Shown here: positions 46,043 to 57,074 of the stretch, piece by piece
How the letters are laid out: each line of letters begins with the position of its first letter
Numbering within the stretch: position 1 is the first letter of the stretch
Notes under the pieces: model-generated
Seen by the model: the letters and a program-made list of their open reading frames with translations, nothing else
The model's database searches: none
What the model was told of the DNA's origin: nothing
Translations under genes and position numbers: made by a program
DNA from: Tritrichomonas musculus
Lineage: Eukaryota; Parabasalia; Tritrichomonadida; Tritrichomonadidae
DNA length: 64,000 bases
NCBI GenBank assembly: GCA_039105265.1
Contig: JAPFFF010000006.1
Coordinates: 930,001-994,000, forward strand
Direction: 5' to 3'

Positions 46043-49000
46043 ATGAATAAAAAAGAGCCAAATTCACCTGATCTTCCGATTTTTAACAATACCCAAACAA
46101 ATAATGTTGTTAGTCAAGATCCCATTTATGAAACACCGACAATAGCAGAGGGACAATTCGAAGTTCCTTCTTTTCAAACGGATGTTATTAATTCTAAACA
46201 TTTCAATACAGAAAGAGATGACGAATATGATGAAGCCGAGATAAATGATGGGGAAGATGAATATATAAAAGAAAATGAAGCGGATATTTTCAAAGCCAAA
46301 ATGAAATATTTCGGTCGAAATGTAACAGATAAAAAATCAGAAGATCGATTTTATAGTGAATATATGGATCAAGTAATCGATGCCCGAATTGGTAGACCAA
46401 GGAGTCCCCCACAAAAAAATCCAAAAATCTCAACAATGAAAAATCCAATTTATCCTACTCCTTATTTTAATAGAGATATAAAGCCAACTAAACCCAAAAA
46501 TAATACTCAAAATATTAATCCACAGATAATGATGCAATTTCAACTTCAACAATTAGTAAATACAATTAGTAAAAGCAACAGGGCCTCAAGAATGAAAAAT
46601 AATTCACCTACAAGATTTGGTTCGAGAATACCATCAAGAAACACATCATCATTATCAAATAAAAATTACTTCAATTATGAAGATTGCAATAGCCCATCAA
46701 AAACCGTATGCCCACCTCTTGATCTGACAACGATTTATGAACAAGGATATATTGATGATGAAGATGAGGAAGACAATGATGATGGAATTGTAAGTTATTT
46801 TGATGATCCATTTAACCTTCTCCCTGATCCTAAAAAGAACAATGGTAGCAATCTTAATGCTACTGGAGCAAATAGTAACAAAAAGAATCAAGTCAAAAAT
46901 AGAAAGAATATAAATTCAAATAAATTTAAACCTTCTCCTGACATTAATAATAAGAATCGCACAAACTTTCTTGACAGAAAACTTCCCCCGCCAAAAGCAA
47001 GACCCAAAAACCCAACAGGCAAGAAACCACCGGCAAATTTCAAAAAAATGCAAAATAGAAAATATATCGGCTTCAACAATTTCAAAAAGAAAGCAAATGC
47101 AAATGCCAATTCAAAACAAAATAAATTCGGCAAAAATAAAAATAAATTAAACACACAAAAATTGCCAACAAAGATGAAAGAAGAAGAATATGAATACGAA
47201 TATGTTTCTGATGAAAACGAACCTATCCAGTACGATGAAAACGGCCAAAAATTGGCCAGATCAAAGGTCAAAGTTAAAGTTCCAAAGAGAAACGAAGTAG
47301 AAGAATATGAATATGTTTCTGATGAAAACGAACCTATTCAATATGATTCAGAAGGCAATAGAGTTAAGCGAACACAAATCAAAAAGAAAATTAAAAATAA
47401 ATTAGATAATGAATATGATTATGAATATGAATACAATTTAATTTCGGATCCAGATGAGTCAATCAAATATGACGAAGACGGGAACAAAATTCCACGAACA
47501 AAAATTAAAGTTAAAGACCTTGAAAAGCCTAAAAAGAAAATTAAAAGGAAATCGAATTTTTCTGATTCTTCCTCTTTTTCTTATGAATTTGTTTCTGATC
47601 CAAACGAGCCAATTAAGTACGATGAATATGGAAACAAAATTCAAAGAACTCAAATATTGAAAAAGAAAGACAAAAATTCAAAAGTTTACGAATACAGTTA
47701 TGAATATTTGTCAGATGAAAACGAACCCGTTCAATTCGATGAGGATGGTAATAAAATTCCTCGAAATAAAGTAAAAACTAAAGTTAAAAGAGAGAAAAAT
47801 GTCATTGATGACGACCTGTCATGTTATGAATACATTTCAGATGAAAACGAACCCGTTCAATTAGATGAAAACGGAAATAAAATTCCTCGAACAAAAATTA
47901 AAAGAAAAATTGAAAAGAAAAATAGCAAAGATTTCGAATATTCTTATGAATTTGTATCCGATGAAAACGAGGCAATTGAATACGATGAAAATGGAAATAA
48001 AATACCGAGGAAACAAATTAAAAAGAAAGTCAAAAAACCAATTAAAAATCGCAAAGATTATGAATATTCTTATGAATTTGTATCTGATGAAAACGAGGCA
48101 ATTGAATACGATGAAAGTGGCAATAAAATACCAAGGAAACAAATTAAAAAGAAAGTTAAGAAACCAAAGAAAACAAGCACAAAAGATTACGAATATTCTT
48201 ATGAATTCATATCCGATGAGAATGAGGCGATTGAATACGATGAAAGTGGCAATAAAATACCGAGGAAACAAATTAAAAAGAAAGTTAAGAAACCAATTAA
48301 AAATGAGAAAGATTATGAATATTCTTATGAATTTGTATCTGATGAAAACGAGGCAATTGAATACGATGAAAATGGCAATAAAATACCAAGGAAACAAATT
48401 AAAAAGAAAGTCAAGAAACCAAAGAAAACAAGCACAAAAGATTACGAATATTCTTATGAATTTGTATCCGATGAAAACGAGGCGATTGAATACGATGAAA
48501 ATGGCAATAAAATACCAAGGAAACAAATTAAAAAGAAAGTCAAGAAACCAAAGAAAACAAGCACAAAAGATTACGAATATTCTTATGAATTTGTATCCGA
48601 TGAAAACGAGGCGATTGAATACGATGAAAATGGCAATAAAATACCAAGGAAACAAATTAAAAAGAAAGTCAAAAAACCAAAGAAAACAAGCACAAAAGAT
48701 TACGAATATTCTTATGAATTTGTATCCGATGAAAACGAGGCGATTGAATACGATGAAAATGGAAATAAAATACCAAGGAAACAAATTAAAAAGAAAGTTA
48801 AGAAACCAATTAAAAATGAGAAAGATTATGAATACTCTTATGAATTTGTATCCGATGAAAATGAGGCAATTGAATACGACAATGATGGAAATAAAATTCC
48901 AAGAAAACAAGTTAAGAAGATAGTCAAAAGACCAAAGAAACACGATAACGAATACGAGTACTCGTATGAACTTGTGTCTGATGAAAACGAGTCCATTCAA

Positions 49001-50977
49001 TATGACGATGATGGAAACAAGATTCCAAGAAAACAAGTCAAAAAGAAAGTCAAAAGACCAAAGAAACAAAACGATAAATACGAGTACTCGTATGAATTTG
49101 TATCTGATGAAAACGAGCCACTTCAATATGACGATGATGGAAACAAAATTCCAAGAAAGCAGATCAAGAAGAAAGTCAAAAGGCCAAAGAAAAACGACAA
49201 CGAATTTGAATACTCATATGAGCTTGTATCTGATGAAAACGCGGAAATTGAATATGACTCTGATGGAAACAAGATTCCTCGAAAGAAGATCAAAAAGAAA
49301 GTCAAAAGGCCAAAGACAGAAAAAGAAGAATTCGAGTACTCGTATGAATTCGTATCCGATGAAAACGAACCCATTGAATACGATGATGATGGAAACAAGA
49401 TTCCTCGAAAACAAGTCAAGAAGAAAGTCAAAAGGCCAAAGAAAGAAGAAGAATTCGAGTACTCATACGAACTTGTGTCCGATGAAAACGAGTCCATTCA
49501 GTATGACGACGACGGAAACAAAATCCCAAGAAAGCAGATCAAGAAGAAAGTCAAAAGACCAAAGAAAAACGACAACGAATATGACTACTCATATGAACTT
49601 GTGTCAGATGAAAACGAACCTGTTCAATATGACGACGACGGAAACAAAATCCATAGGAAACAGATCAAGAAGAAAGTCAAGAAACCAAGGAAAGAAAACG
49701 ACAACGAATATGACTACTCATACGAACTTGTGTCCGATGAAAACGAGTCCATTCAGTACGACGACGACGGAAACAAAATCCCAAGAAAGCAGATCAAGAA
49801 GAAAGTTAAGAAGCCGAAAACAAAGCAAAAGAATCACAAGAAGAAGAATACGAACAACGACAGCGATGAAGAATACTCATATAATTATGATTCTTATGAG
49901 AACTACACGAATCAATATGGCACCGAGGGCAGCAAGCTTCATCACCATCGCAACAAAAAGAAAAAGAGAGGAGAAGAAACAGAAACAGAAACAGCGAGTG
50001 ATTATTCGTATTCATATTCGTATTCGAATGAGTACGATTCAGAAGGCAACCAAGTTCAAAAGAACAAAACAAAGAAGAAGAGGAGAAGGAAGAAGATGAA
50101 AGCTGGAATCAAATCATCTGATTCATTCTATGCTTATGAATACATTTCAGATCCAAACAAACCCATTGAATTCGACCAAGAAGGAAATCAAATTCCAAGG
50201 CAAAAAGTTCGAGTTCTTGCTAAGAAAAAACTTGGCGATTTAGTTGATGGTGAAAATTATCATTATAAATATGATTATGAATATGAATATGACTATGAAT
50301 ATTTGTCTGATGAAAATGGGCCGATTGAATTTGACCAAAACGGAAATCAAATTCACCATTCAATAAGGAGAAGAAAATTAGATTCAAAGAAGAAAAAGAA
50401 AATAAAGAAAGTCATAAATAACAATAATAATGAAGAATGCGACTTTTATTTCGAATATGTTTCGGATGAAAATGAACCAATTACTTATGATGAGAATTCA
50501 AATAGAATCCATCGAAAACAAATCAAAAGAATCGTCAAAAAGCAAAAATCGGATTCATTATATGACAAATATTATTCAAATGACGAATATAATCCAAGCT
50601 CAATTGAAATTTTTAGCCAAAGCGTGAAAAAAGATATAGGAAATCAAACAGACCTTGTTAAAAAAAATAAAGGATCATTACTCAGCAGGAGAGCCCCCAA
50701 TTCAGTTCTTACCCCATTTGGTAAGTCAATTTCACCAGGATGGAATAAGCACGTCCATGGAAATAGTTTGCATGAGAATTACGATGATGATGTCCCAGAG
50801 TACACGAACTATGCATTTGCTAATCTATCACAATGGGAATATATGAACATCTTGATGAAAAAAATGTCTGCTAGTCCGAGTAGATTCACGAGTCCGGCAA
50901 CATCTGCTAATCATTCTCCAACTGTGAAATCTCATCGCATATCAAATCCTCCTTCTATTAAAAAGCCTAAAACATAA
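46043..50977 (+). CDS. Giant charged tandem-repeat protein (about 24 SDENE...GNKIPRKQ repeats)
   Basis: 1644 residues. The N-terminal ~370 residues are disordered, with acidic patches (DEYDEAEINDGEDEY) and basic Asn/Lys-rich stretches. From ~375 to ~1530 there are about 24 repeats of roughly 40-42 residues. Each has SYEFVSDENE, then (A/P)IEYDENGNKIPRKQIKK and a Lys-rich linker, so acidic-aromatic and basic parts alternate. The C-terminal ~110 residues are unique (FANLSQWEYMNILMKKM, then a Ser/Pro tail). No membrane segment or known domain. Repeats in the middle are nearly identical at DNA level, those at the edges diverged. Likely a structural or scaffold protein of the cytoskeleton; function unknown. 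A broken copy of its 3' end is at 57075-57640. Confidence 0.85.
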   Translation: MNKKEPNSPDLPIFNNTQTNNVVSQDPIYETPTIAEGQFEVPSFQTDVINSKHFNTERDDEYDEAEINDGEDEYIKENEADIFKAKMKYFGRNVTDKKSEDRFYSEYMDQVIDARIGRPRSPPQKNPKISTMKNPIYPTPYFNRDIKPTKPKNNTQNINPQIMMQFQLQQLVNTISKSNRASRMKNNSPTRFGSRIPSRNTSSLSNKNYFNYEDCNSPSKTVCPPLDLTTIYEQGYIDDEDEEDNDDGIVSYFDDPFNLLPDPKKNNGSNLNATGANSNKKNQVKNRKNINSNKFKPSPDINNKNRTNFLDRKLPPPKARPKNPTGKKPPANFKKMQNRKYIGFNNFKKKANANANSKQNKFGKNKNKLNTQKLPTKMKEEEYEYEYVSDENEPIQYDENGQKLARSKVKVKVPKRNEVEEYEYVSDENEPIQYDSEGNRVKRTQIKKKIKNKLDNEYDYEYEYNLISDPDESIKYDEDGNKIPRTKIKVKDLEKPKKKIKRKSNFSDSSSFSYEFVSDPNEPIKYDEYGNKIQRTQILKKKDKNSKVYEYSYEYLSDENEPVQFDEDGNKIPRNKVKTKVKREKNVIDDDLSCYEYISDENEPVQLDENGNKIPRTKIKRKIEKKNSKDFEYSYEFVSDENEAIEYDENGNKIPRKQIKKKVKKPIKNRKDYEYSYEFVSDENEAIEYDESGNKIPRKQIKKKVKKPKKTSTKDYEYSYEFISDENEAIEYDESGNKIPRKQIKKKVKKPIKNEKDYEYSYEFVSDENEAIEYDENGNKIPRKQIKKKVKKPKKTSTKDYEYSYEFVSDENEAIEYDENGNKIPRKQIKKKVKKPKKTSTKDYEYSYEFVSDENEAIEYDENGNKIPRKQIKKKVKKPKKTSTKDYEYSYEFVSDENEAIEYDENGNKIPRKQIKKKVKKPIKNEKDYEYSYEFVSDENEAIEYDNDGNKIPRKQVKKIVKRPKKHDNEYEYSYELVSDENESIQYDDDGNKIPRKQVKKKVKRPKKQNDKYEYSYEFVSDENEPLQYDDDGNKIPRKQIKKKVKRPKKNDNEFEYSYELVSDENAEIEYDSDGNKIPRKKIKKKVKRPKTEKEEFEYSYEFVSDENEPIEYDDDGNKIPRKQVKKKVKRPKKEEEFEYSYELVSDENESIQYDDDGNKIPRKQIKKKVKRPKKNDNEYDYSYELVSDENEPVQYDDDGNKIHRKQIKKKVKKPRKENDNEYDYSYELVSDENESIQYDDDGNKIPRKQIKKKVKKPKTKQKNHKKKNTNNDSDEEYSYNYDSYENYTNQYGTEGSKLHHHRNKKKKRGEETETETASDYSYSYSYSNEYDSEGNQVQKNKTKKKRRRKKMKAGIKSSDSFYAYEYISDPNKPIEFDQEGNQIPRQKVRVLAKKKLGDLVDGENYHYKYDYEYEYDYEYLSDENGPIEFDQNGNQIHHSIRRRKLDSKKKKKIKKVINNNNNEECDFYFEYVSDENEPITYDENSNRIHRKQIKRIVKKQKSDSLYDKYYSNDEYNPSSIEIFSQSVKKDIGNQTDLVKKNKGSLLSRRAPNSVLTPFGKSISPGWNKHVHGNSLHENYDDDVPEYTNYAFANLSQWEYMNILMKKMSASPSRFTSPATSANHSPTVKSHRISNPPSIKKPKT
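47936..48890 (+). repeat. Homogenised tandem repeat block (~120-126 bp units) inside the 46043 gene
   Basis: About eight successive units are almost identical at nucleotide level, with two alternating linkers (one reading AAA CCA ATT AAA AAT, another AAA CCA AAG AAA ACA AGC). Units before and after this block share the protein pattern but have drifted in codons. This points to recent unequal exchange or conversion. Confidence 0.85.
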
Positions 50978-51230
50978 TATTATTTTAACTTACAAAAAAT
51001 AGAAAAATATATTGTTTTTAATAAAAAAGTAAAGATTAAAAAACTCAATCTATTATTATTTTACTCGTTACATTTAAAAATACACCAAAACAAAAAGATC
51101 TACAAAAATAAATAGATGTTTGTTAAAAACAATATACTAGCATTTCTGTGTTAATGTTAATGAAATGTTTATTATTATTAGAGGTCTGCATACTGAAGTT
51201 GATTTCCTTAAAAGCAAATGTAAATAATAT
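50978..51230. other. 3' flank of the repeat gene
   Basis: About 250 bp of AT-rich sequence; its first ~50 bp are also present in the broken copy at 57592-57640. Confidence 0.6.
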
Positions 51231-52099
51231 ATTATTGTAAGCTTGTAAATTTGGTGAAATAAACGTTTTTTGGGTTTTAAAAATCACCAAATGTAACCAT
51301 ATTATTGTCAAATAAATTATTATTAATATTTATTATTGTCATAAACCATTGAATTATTTGAAAGAGGAATTAAATGAGTTTTATCAAAAGTCATATTAAT
51401 AATCGATAAGATTTTCTCAGTAAAAAAATGTTATTTTTTGAATATTACTAAATAATTGTATGATTTGTATAATATATCATATAAAATAATAATAAAAAGC
51501 TGTTTTATATTGACGATGAAAAGCCAAATAACCGATTTCACCAAAAGCCCAGGTCTTGGGCTTTTGGCGACAGCATTCAATTTTGAATAGTTTACATATA
51601 TTTTGGAGATCACCAAAACGGTTTTTTTGGCGATGGTGATTTGTAAAGCTTTCAAAATATCATATATAAAATAAAAAAAAAAAAAATAAGATATAAATAT
51701 ATAATAAAATCAATAAAAGCATTTTTTCAATTGAAAATAAATTTTTTTCATTTATATTTTAAATATATACCGATATAAAATGTATTTAAAATATTAATAG
51801 TATTTATATTTTTATGAATATATATAGCCGAATAATAAATAATGCATTGAAATATTAATAGTATTTATATTTTTATGAATATATATAGCCGAGTAATTAA
51901 ATAAATTCATTAAATTTATTGAATGTTGATTCGTAAATTGAATTATTATTTAATCAAATATCATTTAATCATTTTATTTAATAATTCATAAGAAATAACT
52001 TTTTAAAAGATTTATTAAAATCACCAAAAGACCAGAAAGAATCACCAAGACCAGGTCTTTTTTTTACATTTGGGTATATTTTACAAGCTTAATTATTGT
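51231..52099. mobile_element. Non-autonomous element with 8-bp target duplication and TCACCAAA subterminal repeats (51239-52091)
   Basis: ATTATTGT flanks both sides (51231-51238, 52092-52099). The termini AAGCTTGTAAAT and, as complement, TAAGCTTGTAAAATA match over about 11 bp; the exact edge is uncertain by one T. TCACCAAA or its complement recurs near both ends (51251, 51293, 51538, 51615, 52021, 52047). A hairpin with arms CCAAAAGCCCA lies at 51541-51567. Two tandem 62-bp copies sit at about 51788-51905. No transposase. Style is like the hAT-like elements at the left of the window. Confidence 0.7.
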
Positions 52100-52149
52100 T
52101 ATAATAAATATATAAATTAAATTAAACATAATAAAAAATAAATTTGGTT

Positions 52150-52543
52150 TACAGTAAGGTTTCAAAATTGGAAAACGTTTCAAAATAGGAAAATCGACTT
52201 TTTGAGAAAAAAATTTTCATTAATAAAAATGAAAGAAATAAAGAAATAGAGAGAAAATCTTGTTTAAACCTACCGTTTTAAGAAATAATATTTCCATGAT
52301 TAAGTTTATCACACAGCTGTTTGTGACATTATATTCATCAAATAGTGTTTTCCTATCTCTATATGAAAAAATGAGCATCATTCAAAAAGTGGATTTTCCA
52401 TTTTCGCAACGCTATAAAGGAAAATCCAAATTTGAATTAAATTCGTTATTTTGACTTTTATTTTAAATTCATTTTAATCGTTTTCTATGAAAAAGTAGAT
52501 TTTCCTCTTTTGAGACGTTTTTGAATTTTACAACCTTACTGTA
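52150..52543. mobile_element. Mariner/Tigger-like MITE with TA target duplication (52152-52541)
   Basis: 390 bp bounded by TA on each side. The left end reads CAGTAAGGTTTCAAAATTGG and the complement of the right end reads CAGTAAGGTTGTAAAATTCA. The inverted match runs about 55-60 bp with scattered mismatches, through AGGAAAATC. CAGT termini with TA duplication are typical of Tc1/mariner and pogo groups. A 64-residue open frame inside is not a transposase. Confidence 0.85.
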
Positions 52544-52859
52544 TCGTGTTTTTCTGTACCACTTTTTCAAAGCAAAATAAAATAAAATAATTTTATCTTA
52601 ATAAAAAAAGATAAAATAATATTCATTTTAAATGAATTAAAATCTACATTTAATTATTAATATGTAACTATTAAATAATTGATTAATTTGCATTATTTGT
52701 TATTAAAAAAAACATATGATTAGACTTAAAATATATAATTATTACAATTTTTATATGGTTAAAATCATGATCGTCATAGGTCATTATTGAGATAAATATT
52801 TCGATTTCAAAAAAAAATTGAATGTTTAAATAGTTGGTTAAATTCAAATTATATAATTA
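52544..52859. other. Promoter-side intergenic region of the 52860 gene
   Basis: AT-rich with no gene. TTCAAATTATA shortly before the ATG is a loose relative of the TCAAATTTGA palindrome seen upstream of two other genes. Confidence 0.5.
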
Positions 52860-55800
52860 ATGTTTTCCTCTTTTTTAGAATTTAATCGCATTTTCGAAAA
52901 GAATAATTTTAATATCAGAAATTCAAATCTAGACAAGATTGTTAAGAAATTTTCTTTTTACTATATTTCCTCAAGATTCAAATTTGAACAAAATCAAGAA
53001 ATTTTTCAAAATCTGAATGAATCCAAACTACTAATTGTCGATAAGCCAGGAAAACAGATGAGAGGTTTTGATTTCAATGTTTTGATTATTGTATTTCGGA
53101 ATACTATACTCGTATTAAACGAAAACGATATAGTTTTACTTCAATCTATTTTTCAAGATAAAAAAGAATTGAAAATATGCTTTTTATCAAATTCGAAAGA
53201 TTTTTTTGATCAACATCTCAAAATCAATTATCAAGTTTTTCATATAAACGCTAATTTACAGTATGAAATTTCGCAATTCAATGAAAAACTTATTTTTAAT
53301 CAGCCATTAAATCATTCGATGAAAGAAATTTGGAAAATTTTAAAATCAAGTTTATCAGCATATTTAATAACTCAAAGTTATTCCAAAATAAATCAAAACA
53401 GGTTTGATAATTTTTCTTTTTTTCAAAAGAAAAATCAAAAAATAGAGAATTTCGACGAAGATGAATACATTATACTGAGAACTTTGGGAATTGGATCTAT
53501 TTTCAAAGTTGAATTAATATATCACATTGAAAAAGAAGAGTTATTTGCGTTAAAAGTGCCACATATCATTGATGATGAAACAAATAAATTATTAGAAAGA
53601 GAAATCGCCAATTATTCACAAATTAACCATTCACTTTTGCCACGATTTTATGGAATGACAAAAAAAGGCAAATATCCAATAATTGAATTCATAAATGGTC
53701 AAATATTAGGGAACATAAAAAGCATTCATCTTGATTACAATGACAAAATCACAATTATTTTTGAATTAATGTTAATTATTCAATATTTTCATTCAAAAAA
53801 ATTTGTCTTTCGTGATTTAAAGCCAAGCAACATCATGATTGATGAAAACAAAACAGTTGTTATTATTGATTTTGATAGGATGATCAATTCATCTTCAAAA
53901 ATTAATAAAGATGATGTAACCAAGAACTTTACACCAGAATATAGTGCACCTGAAATAAACAAAGGCCAAATTTCTATTGAAAATGACATATATTCGTTAG
54001 GGAAAGTTATTTCTTTTATAATGAAAAGTAAAGAAGAAGAAGAAGAAGATAATTTTTCAACAAAATTTCCTGATATTTTTGACATTTGCAAGAGATGCAC
54101 AAATGATAATGTAAAATTACGTCCATCGATAAATGATTTGATTTGTGAATTTTATCTAAAATTCAGTTCTCATATTAATAGTTATTTATTTGAAAACGAC
54201 GGACAAACGGCATTTAATATTGGTTATCTTTATTTTAAAGGTGAGCATATTTTACGTGACATTGATAAAGCAATTCATTTTCTTTCTATTTCTGCTGAAC
54301 TTAATGTTTTAGAAGGACAAAAACTTCTTGGTTCCATTTTTTTGCTTGGTTTGTTTGTTGATATAGATATTGAAAAATCGATTCATTTTTATTCACTTGC
54401 TGCAAATCAAGATGATAAAGAAGCCCAATATTATCTTGGTAATATTTATTGTGAAAAAGAATTGCATTTTGATATTGATAAATCAATTCATTATTTAACT
54501 CTTGCAGCTGAACAAAATGAACTTGATGCTCAATATAAATTGGGAACAATTTATGATGACGGCAAGTTAATACCACGTGATATTGAAAAAGCTATTTATT
54601 TTTATACACTTGCATCAAACCAAAATGACACAAGAGCACTTAGTAGATTAGGCTTTATATATCAATATGGAGATTGTGTTGAAATTAATATTAATAAAGC
54701 TATACAGTATTACACTGCTGCAGCTGATTTAAATGATCCTTTTTCTCAAGTTTTACTTGGTTATTTATATATGGATGAAAAAACTGGTCCATTTGATATA
54801 AACAAAAGTCTTCATTATTTTTCACTTGCAGCAAATCAAAATGTACCAAGAGCACAATTAGCTATTGCCTTGTTTTATTTAAACGGACATTATGTAACTA
54901 CTGATATTGATAAAGGAATTCATTATTTAACATTAGCAGCAAATCAAAATAATGCGGAAGCTCAGTTTTTACTTGGTATAATTTATAATGATTCAGAATT
55001 AAATAAATTAGACATTCAAAAATCAATATATTATTTAACACTTGCTGCAAATCAAAATCATGCCAAAGCTCATAATAAATTAGGTTCTATTTATATTGAA
55101 GGGATCCATGTTCTTCGTGATGTTAATAAATTTATTTATCATTCAACAATTGCTGCTAATTTAAATGAACCTTGTTCACAGTGTAGTTTAGGCATATTAT
55201 ATTATGAAGGTTTTTATGTTGAACGTGATATAAATAAAGCTATTCAATTTTTAACATGTTCAGCTAATAATAATTATACATATGCAATGTTTTTCCTTGG
55301 AAAGATTTATTTAGATCATGGATATTTTGAAAATGCGATTTATTATCTAGATTTGGCAGCTAATCGAAACGATTTAAATGCGCAAATGCAACTTGCAATG
55401 ATTTATTTTGATGGTCAATATAAAGATATGAATAAAGCTATATATTATTTGACACTTGCATCTGGACAAAATGATATAAATGCATTGAATGATCTCGGTG
55501 CACTTTATTATGAAGGAAAATATATCAATCGTGACATAAACAAAGCAATTCTTTATTTATCACGTGCTGCAAATCTGAACGATATAAATGCTCAATATAA
55601 TCTTGGAATAATCTATTTGGATGGACAATACATTGCACGAGATATATCTAGGTCTATTCATTACTTTTCTCTAGCTGCTAAGCAAAATGATACACGGGCA
55701 CAATTATATCTCGCCTTAATTTATATCACTGGTGAATATGTTCGTGTTGATGTAGATAAAGCAATTAATTATTTAAAACTTGCTGCTGATTTAAATTGTT

Positions 55801-56783
55801 CAAAAGCTAACTTCATTCTTGGTTTACTTTATTATAAAGGAAATGATATTATCAAACGTGATACTGCTAAAGCTTTTCATTATTTATCAATTGCAGCAAA
55901 TCAAAATCATCCTTATGCAGAATTTTTAATTGGTACGATGTATCTTTTTGGTGAACATGTTGAAAGTGATATAAGCAAATTTATTTATTATTGTACAAGT
56001 GCTGCCAATAAAAATGAATCTAATTCGCAATATTTGCTTGGAATCTTTTATATGAAAGGCGAAATTGTACAAAAAAATGTAAAGAAAGGATTGTATTATT
56101 TAACAAAATCATCCGAGAATCGAAATATTAGGTCACATTTTGCACTTGGTTATTTATATCATGAAGGAAAAAATGTTGAGAGAAATATTGACATGTCTAT
56201 CAATTTTTATAAAGAAGCTTCATCATTTAATGATCAATTCGCAAAGAACAATCTCGGAATTATTTATAAAAATGGATTTGATGAAGAGCGTCCAAAAAGA
56301 ATTGGAAATGCAATAGAATACTTTAACGAAGCAATTCGACAAAAAAATGATGCTTTGTCTGTTTATAATTTAGCACACATTTATTTATATGATGAATCGA
56401 TAGAAAATGGATTAAACAAATCTATTGAATTGCTTCTTTCTACTTGGAAATATAGTTTTATTTATTCAAGAACACTTTTATGTTTGGCACTCTTAAAAAA
56501 ACATGGGAATAATTTGACAAATATCAAAAATGAATTTAGTAATTATCCAGAAATTTCAGATACATTTGAATCATCCATTTTAGAAGCAATAAAATATTAC
56601 CAATTAAATATTGAATCAATTTTTCTAGCGAAATTTGAATACTTTAGAAATATTGATTTCTTATATAATATTTATTGTGTTCCAATTGTTTCACAATCAA
56701 TAAATAATGAAGAAAAAACTCATTTTGAATCAAGAAAAGATTTATCAGATGAATTTTATGAAGGATTTGGAATTGAAATTTAA
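52860..56783 (+). CDS. Protein kinase with ~25 Sel1 repeats
   Basis: 1307 residues. An N-terminal ~195-residue region precedes the kinase and has no recognised domain. The kinase domain is at ~200-435: RTLGIGSIFKVELI, FALKVP (Lys 232), FVFRDLKPSNIMI (Asp 319, His of HRD changed to Phe), VIIDFDRM (DFG changed to DFD, Asp 337) and YSAPEINKGQ with DIYSLGKV. Catalytic residues remain, so weak activity is possible. From ~447 to ~1190 there are about 20-25 Sel1 repeats of ~36 residues, most with the refrain AIHYLTLAANQN followed by AQYKLGTIYDDG. Sel1 arrays form superhelical binding scaffolds. The gene is a second member of the kinase-Sel1 family next to 22092 and 26319, but without the UBR end. 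Its start is the first ATG; the leader is very AT-rich. Confidence 0.85.
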   Translation: MFSSFLEFNRIFEKNNFNIRNSNLDKIVKKFSFYYISSRFKFEQNQEIFQNLNESKLLIVDKPGKQMRGFDFNVLIIVFRNTILVLNENDIVLLQSIFQDKKELKICFLSNSKDFFDQHLKINYQVFHINANLQYEISQFNEKLIFNQPLNHSMKEIWKILKSSLSAYLITQSYSKINQNRFDNFSFFQKKNQKIENFDEDEYIILRTLGIGSIFKVELIYHIEKEELFALKVPHIIDDETNKLLEREIANYSQINHSLLPRFYGMTKKGKYPIIEFINGQILGNIKSIHLDYNDKITIIFELMLIIQYFHSKKFVFRDLKPSNIMIDENKTVVIIDFDRMINSSSKINKDDVTKNFTPEYSAPEINKGQISIENDIYSLGKVISFIMKSKEEEEEDNFSTKFPDIFDICKRCTNDNVKLRPSINDLICEFYLKFSSHINSYLFENDGQTAFNIGYLYFKGEHILRDIDKAIHFLSISAELNVLEGQKLLGSIFLLGLFVDIDIEKSIHFYSLAANQDDKEAQYYLGNIYCEKELHFDIDKSIHYLTLAAEQNELDAQYKLGTIYDDGKLIPRDIEKAIYFYTLASNQNDTRALSRLGFIYQYGDCVEININKAIQYYTAAADLNDPFSQVLLGYLYMDEKTGPFDINKSLHYFSLAANQNVPRAQLAIALFYLNGHYVTTDIDKGIHYLTLAANQNNAEAQFLLGIIYNDSELNKLDIQKSIYYLTLAANQNHAKAHNKLGSIYIEGIHVLRDVNKFIYHSTIAANLNEPCSQCSLGILYYEGFYVERDINKAIQFLTCSANNNYTYAMFFLGKIYLDHGYFENAIYYLDLAANRNDLNAQMQLAMIYFDGQYKDMNKAIYYLTLASGQNDINALNDLGALYYEGKYINRDINKAILYLSRAANLNDINAQYNLGIIYLDGQYIARDISRSIHYFSLAAKQNDTRAQLYLALIYITGEYVRVDVDKAINYLKLAADLNCSKANFILGLLYYKGNDIIKRDTAKAFHYLSIAANQNHPYAEFLIGTMYLFGEHVESDISKFIYYCTSAANKNESNSQYLLGIFYMKGEIVQKNVKKGLYYLTKSSENRNIRSHFALGYLYHEGKNVERNIDMSINFYKEASSFNDQFAKNNLGIIYKNGFDEERPKRIGNAIEYFNEAIRQKNDALSVYNLAHIYLYDESIENGLNKSIELLLSTWKYSFIYSRTLLCLALLKKHGNNLTNIKNEFSNYPEISDTFESSILEAIKYYQLNIESIFLAKFEYFRNIDFLYNIYCVPIVSQSINNEEKTHFESRKDLSDEFYEGFGIEI

Positions 56784-57074
56784 TCTTTTTATTTTTCATT
56801 CAAGACTTTTTCCAATTATTTTATATTTAGATAGATTATTCAAATCTATATATAATTTACTATTTGTAAAACTCAGATCATCAAAGATGAATTAGATAAT
56901 CGCATATTATTTTCAATTATTTTAAAAATACAAATATCTATGGATAAAAATTAATATTAAAAAATCTAGTCGATAAAAAGATTCATATATTAATATAGAA
57001 TAAATAAACAAAATATATTATATCAAACATAATTCTAGAGTTCAATTTACCCTAACAGAGTCTCTAAACCTTTA

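Noticed and set aside
47936-48890. CRISPR-like or satellite array
   Set aside because: The ~125-bp units are in frame within one long protein and continue as protein repeats on both sides.
47861-49126. Long open frames on both strands over the tandem repeat gene (also 47865-48923 and 48966-50099)
   Set aside because: They exist because the repeat unit is a multiple of three and has few stops in other frames. Their translations are low-complexity echoes of the repeat.
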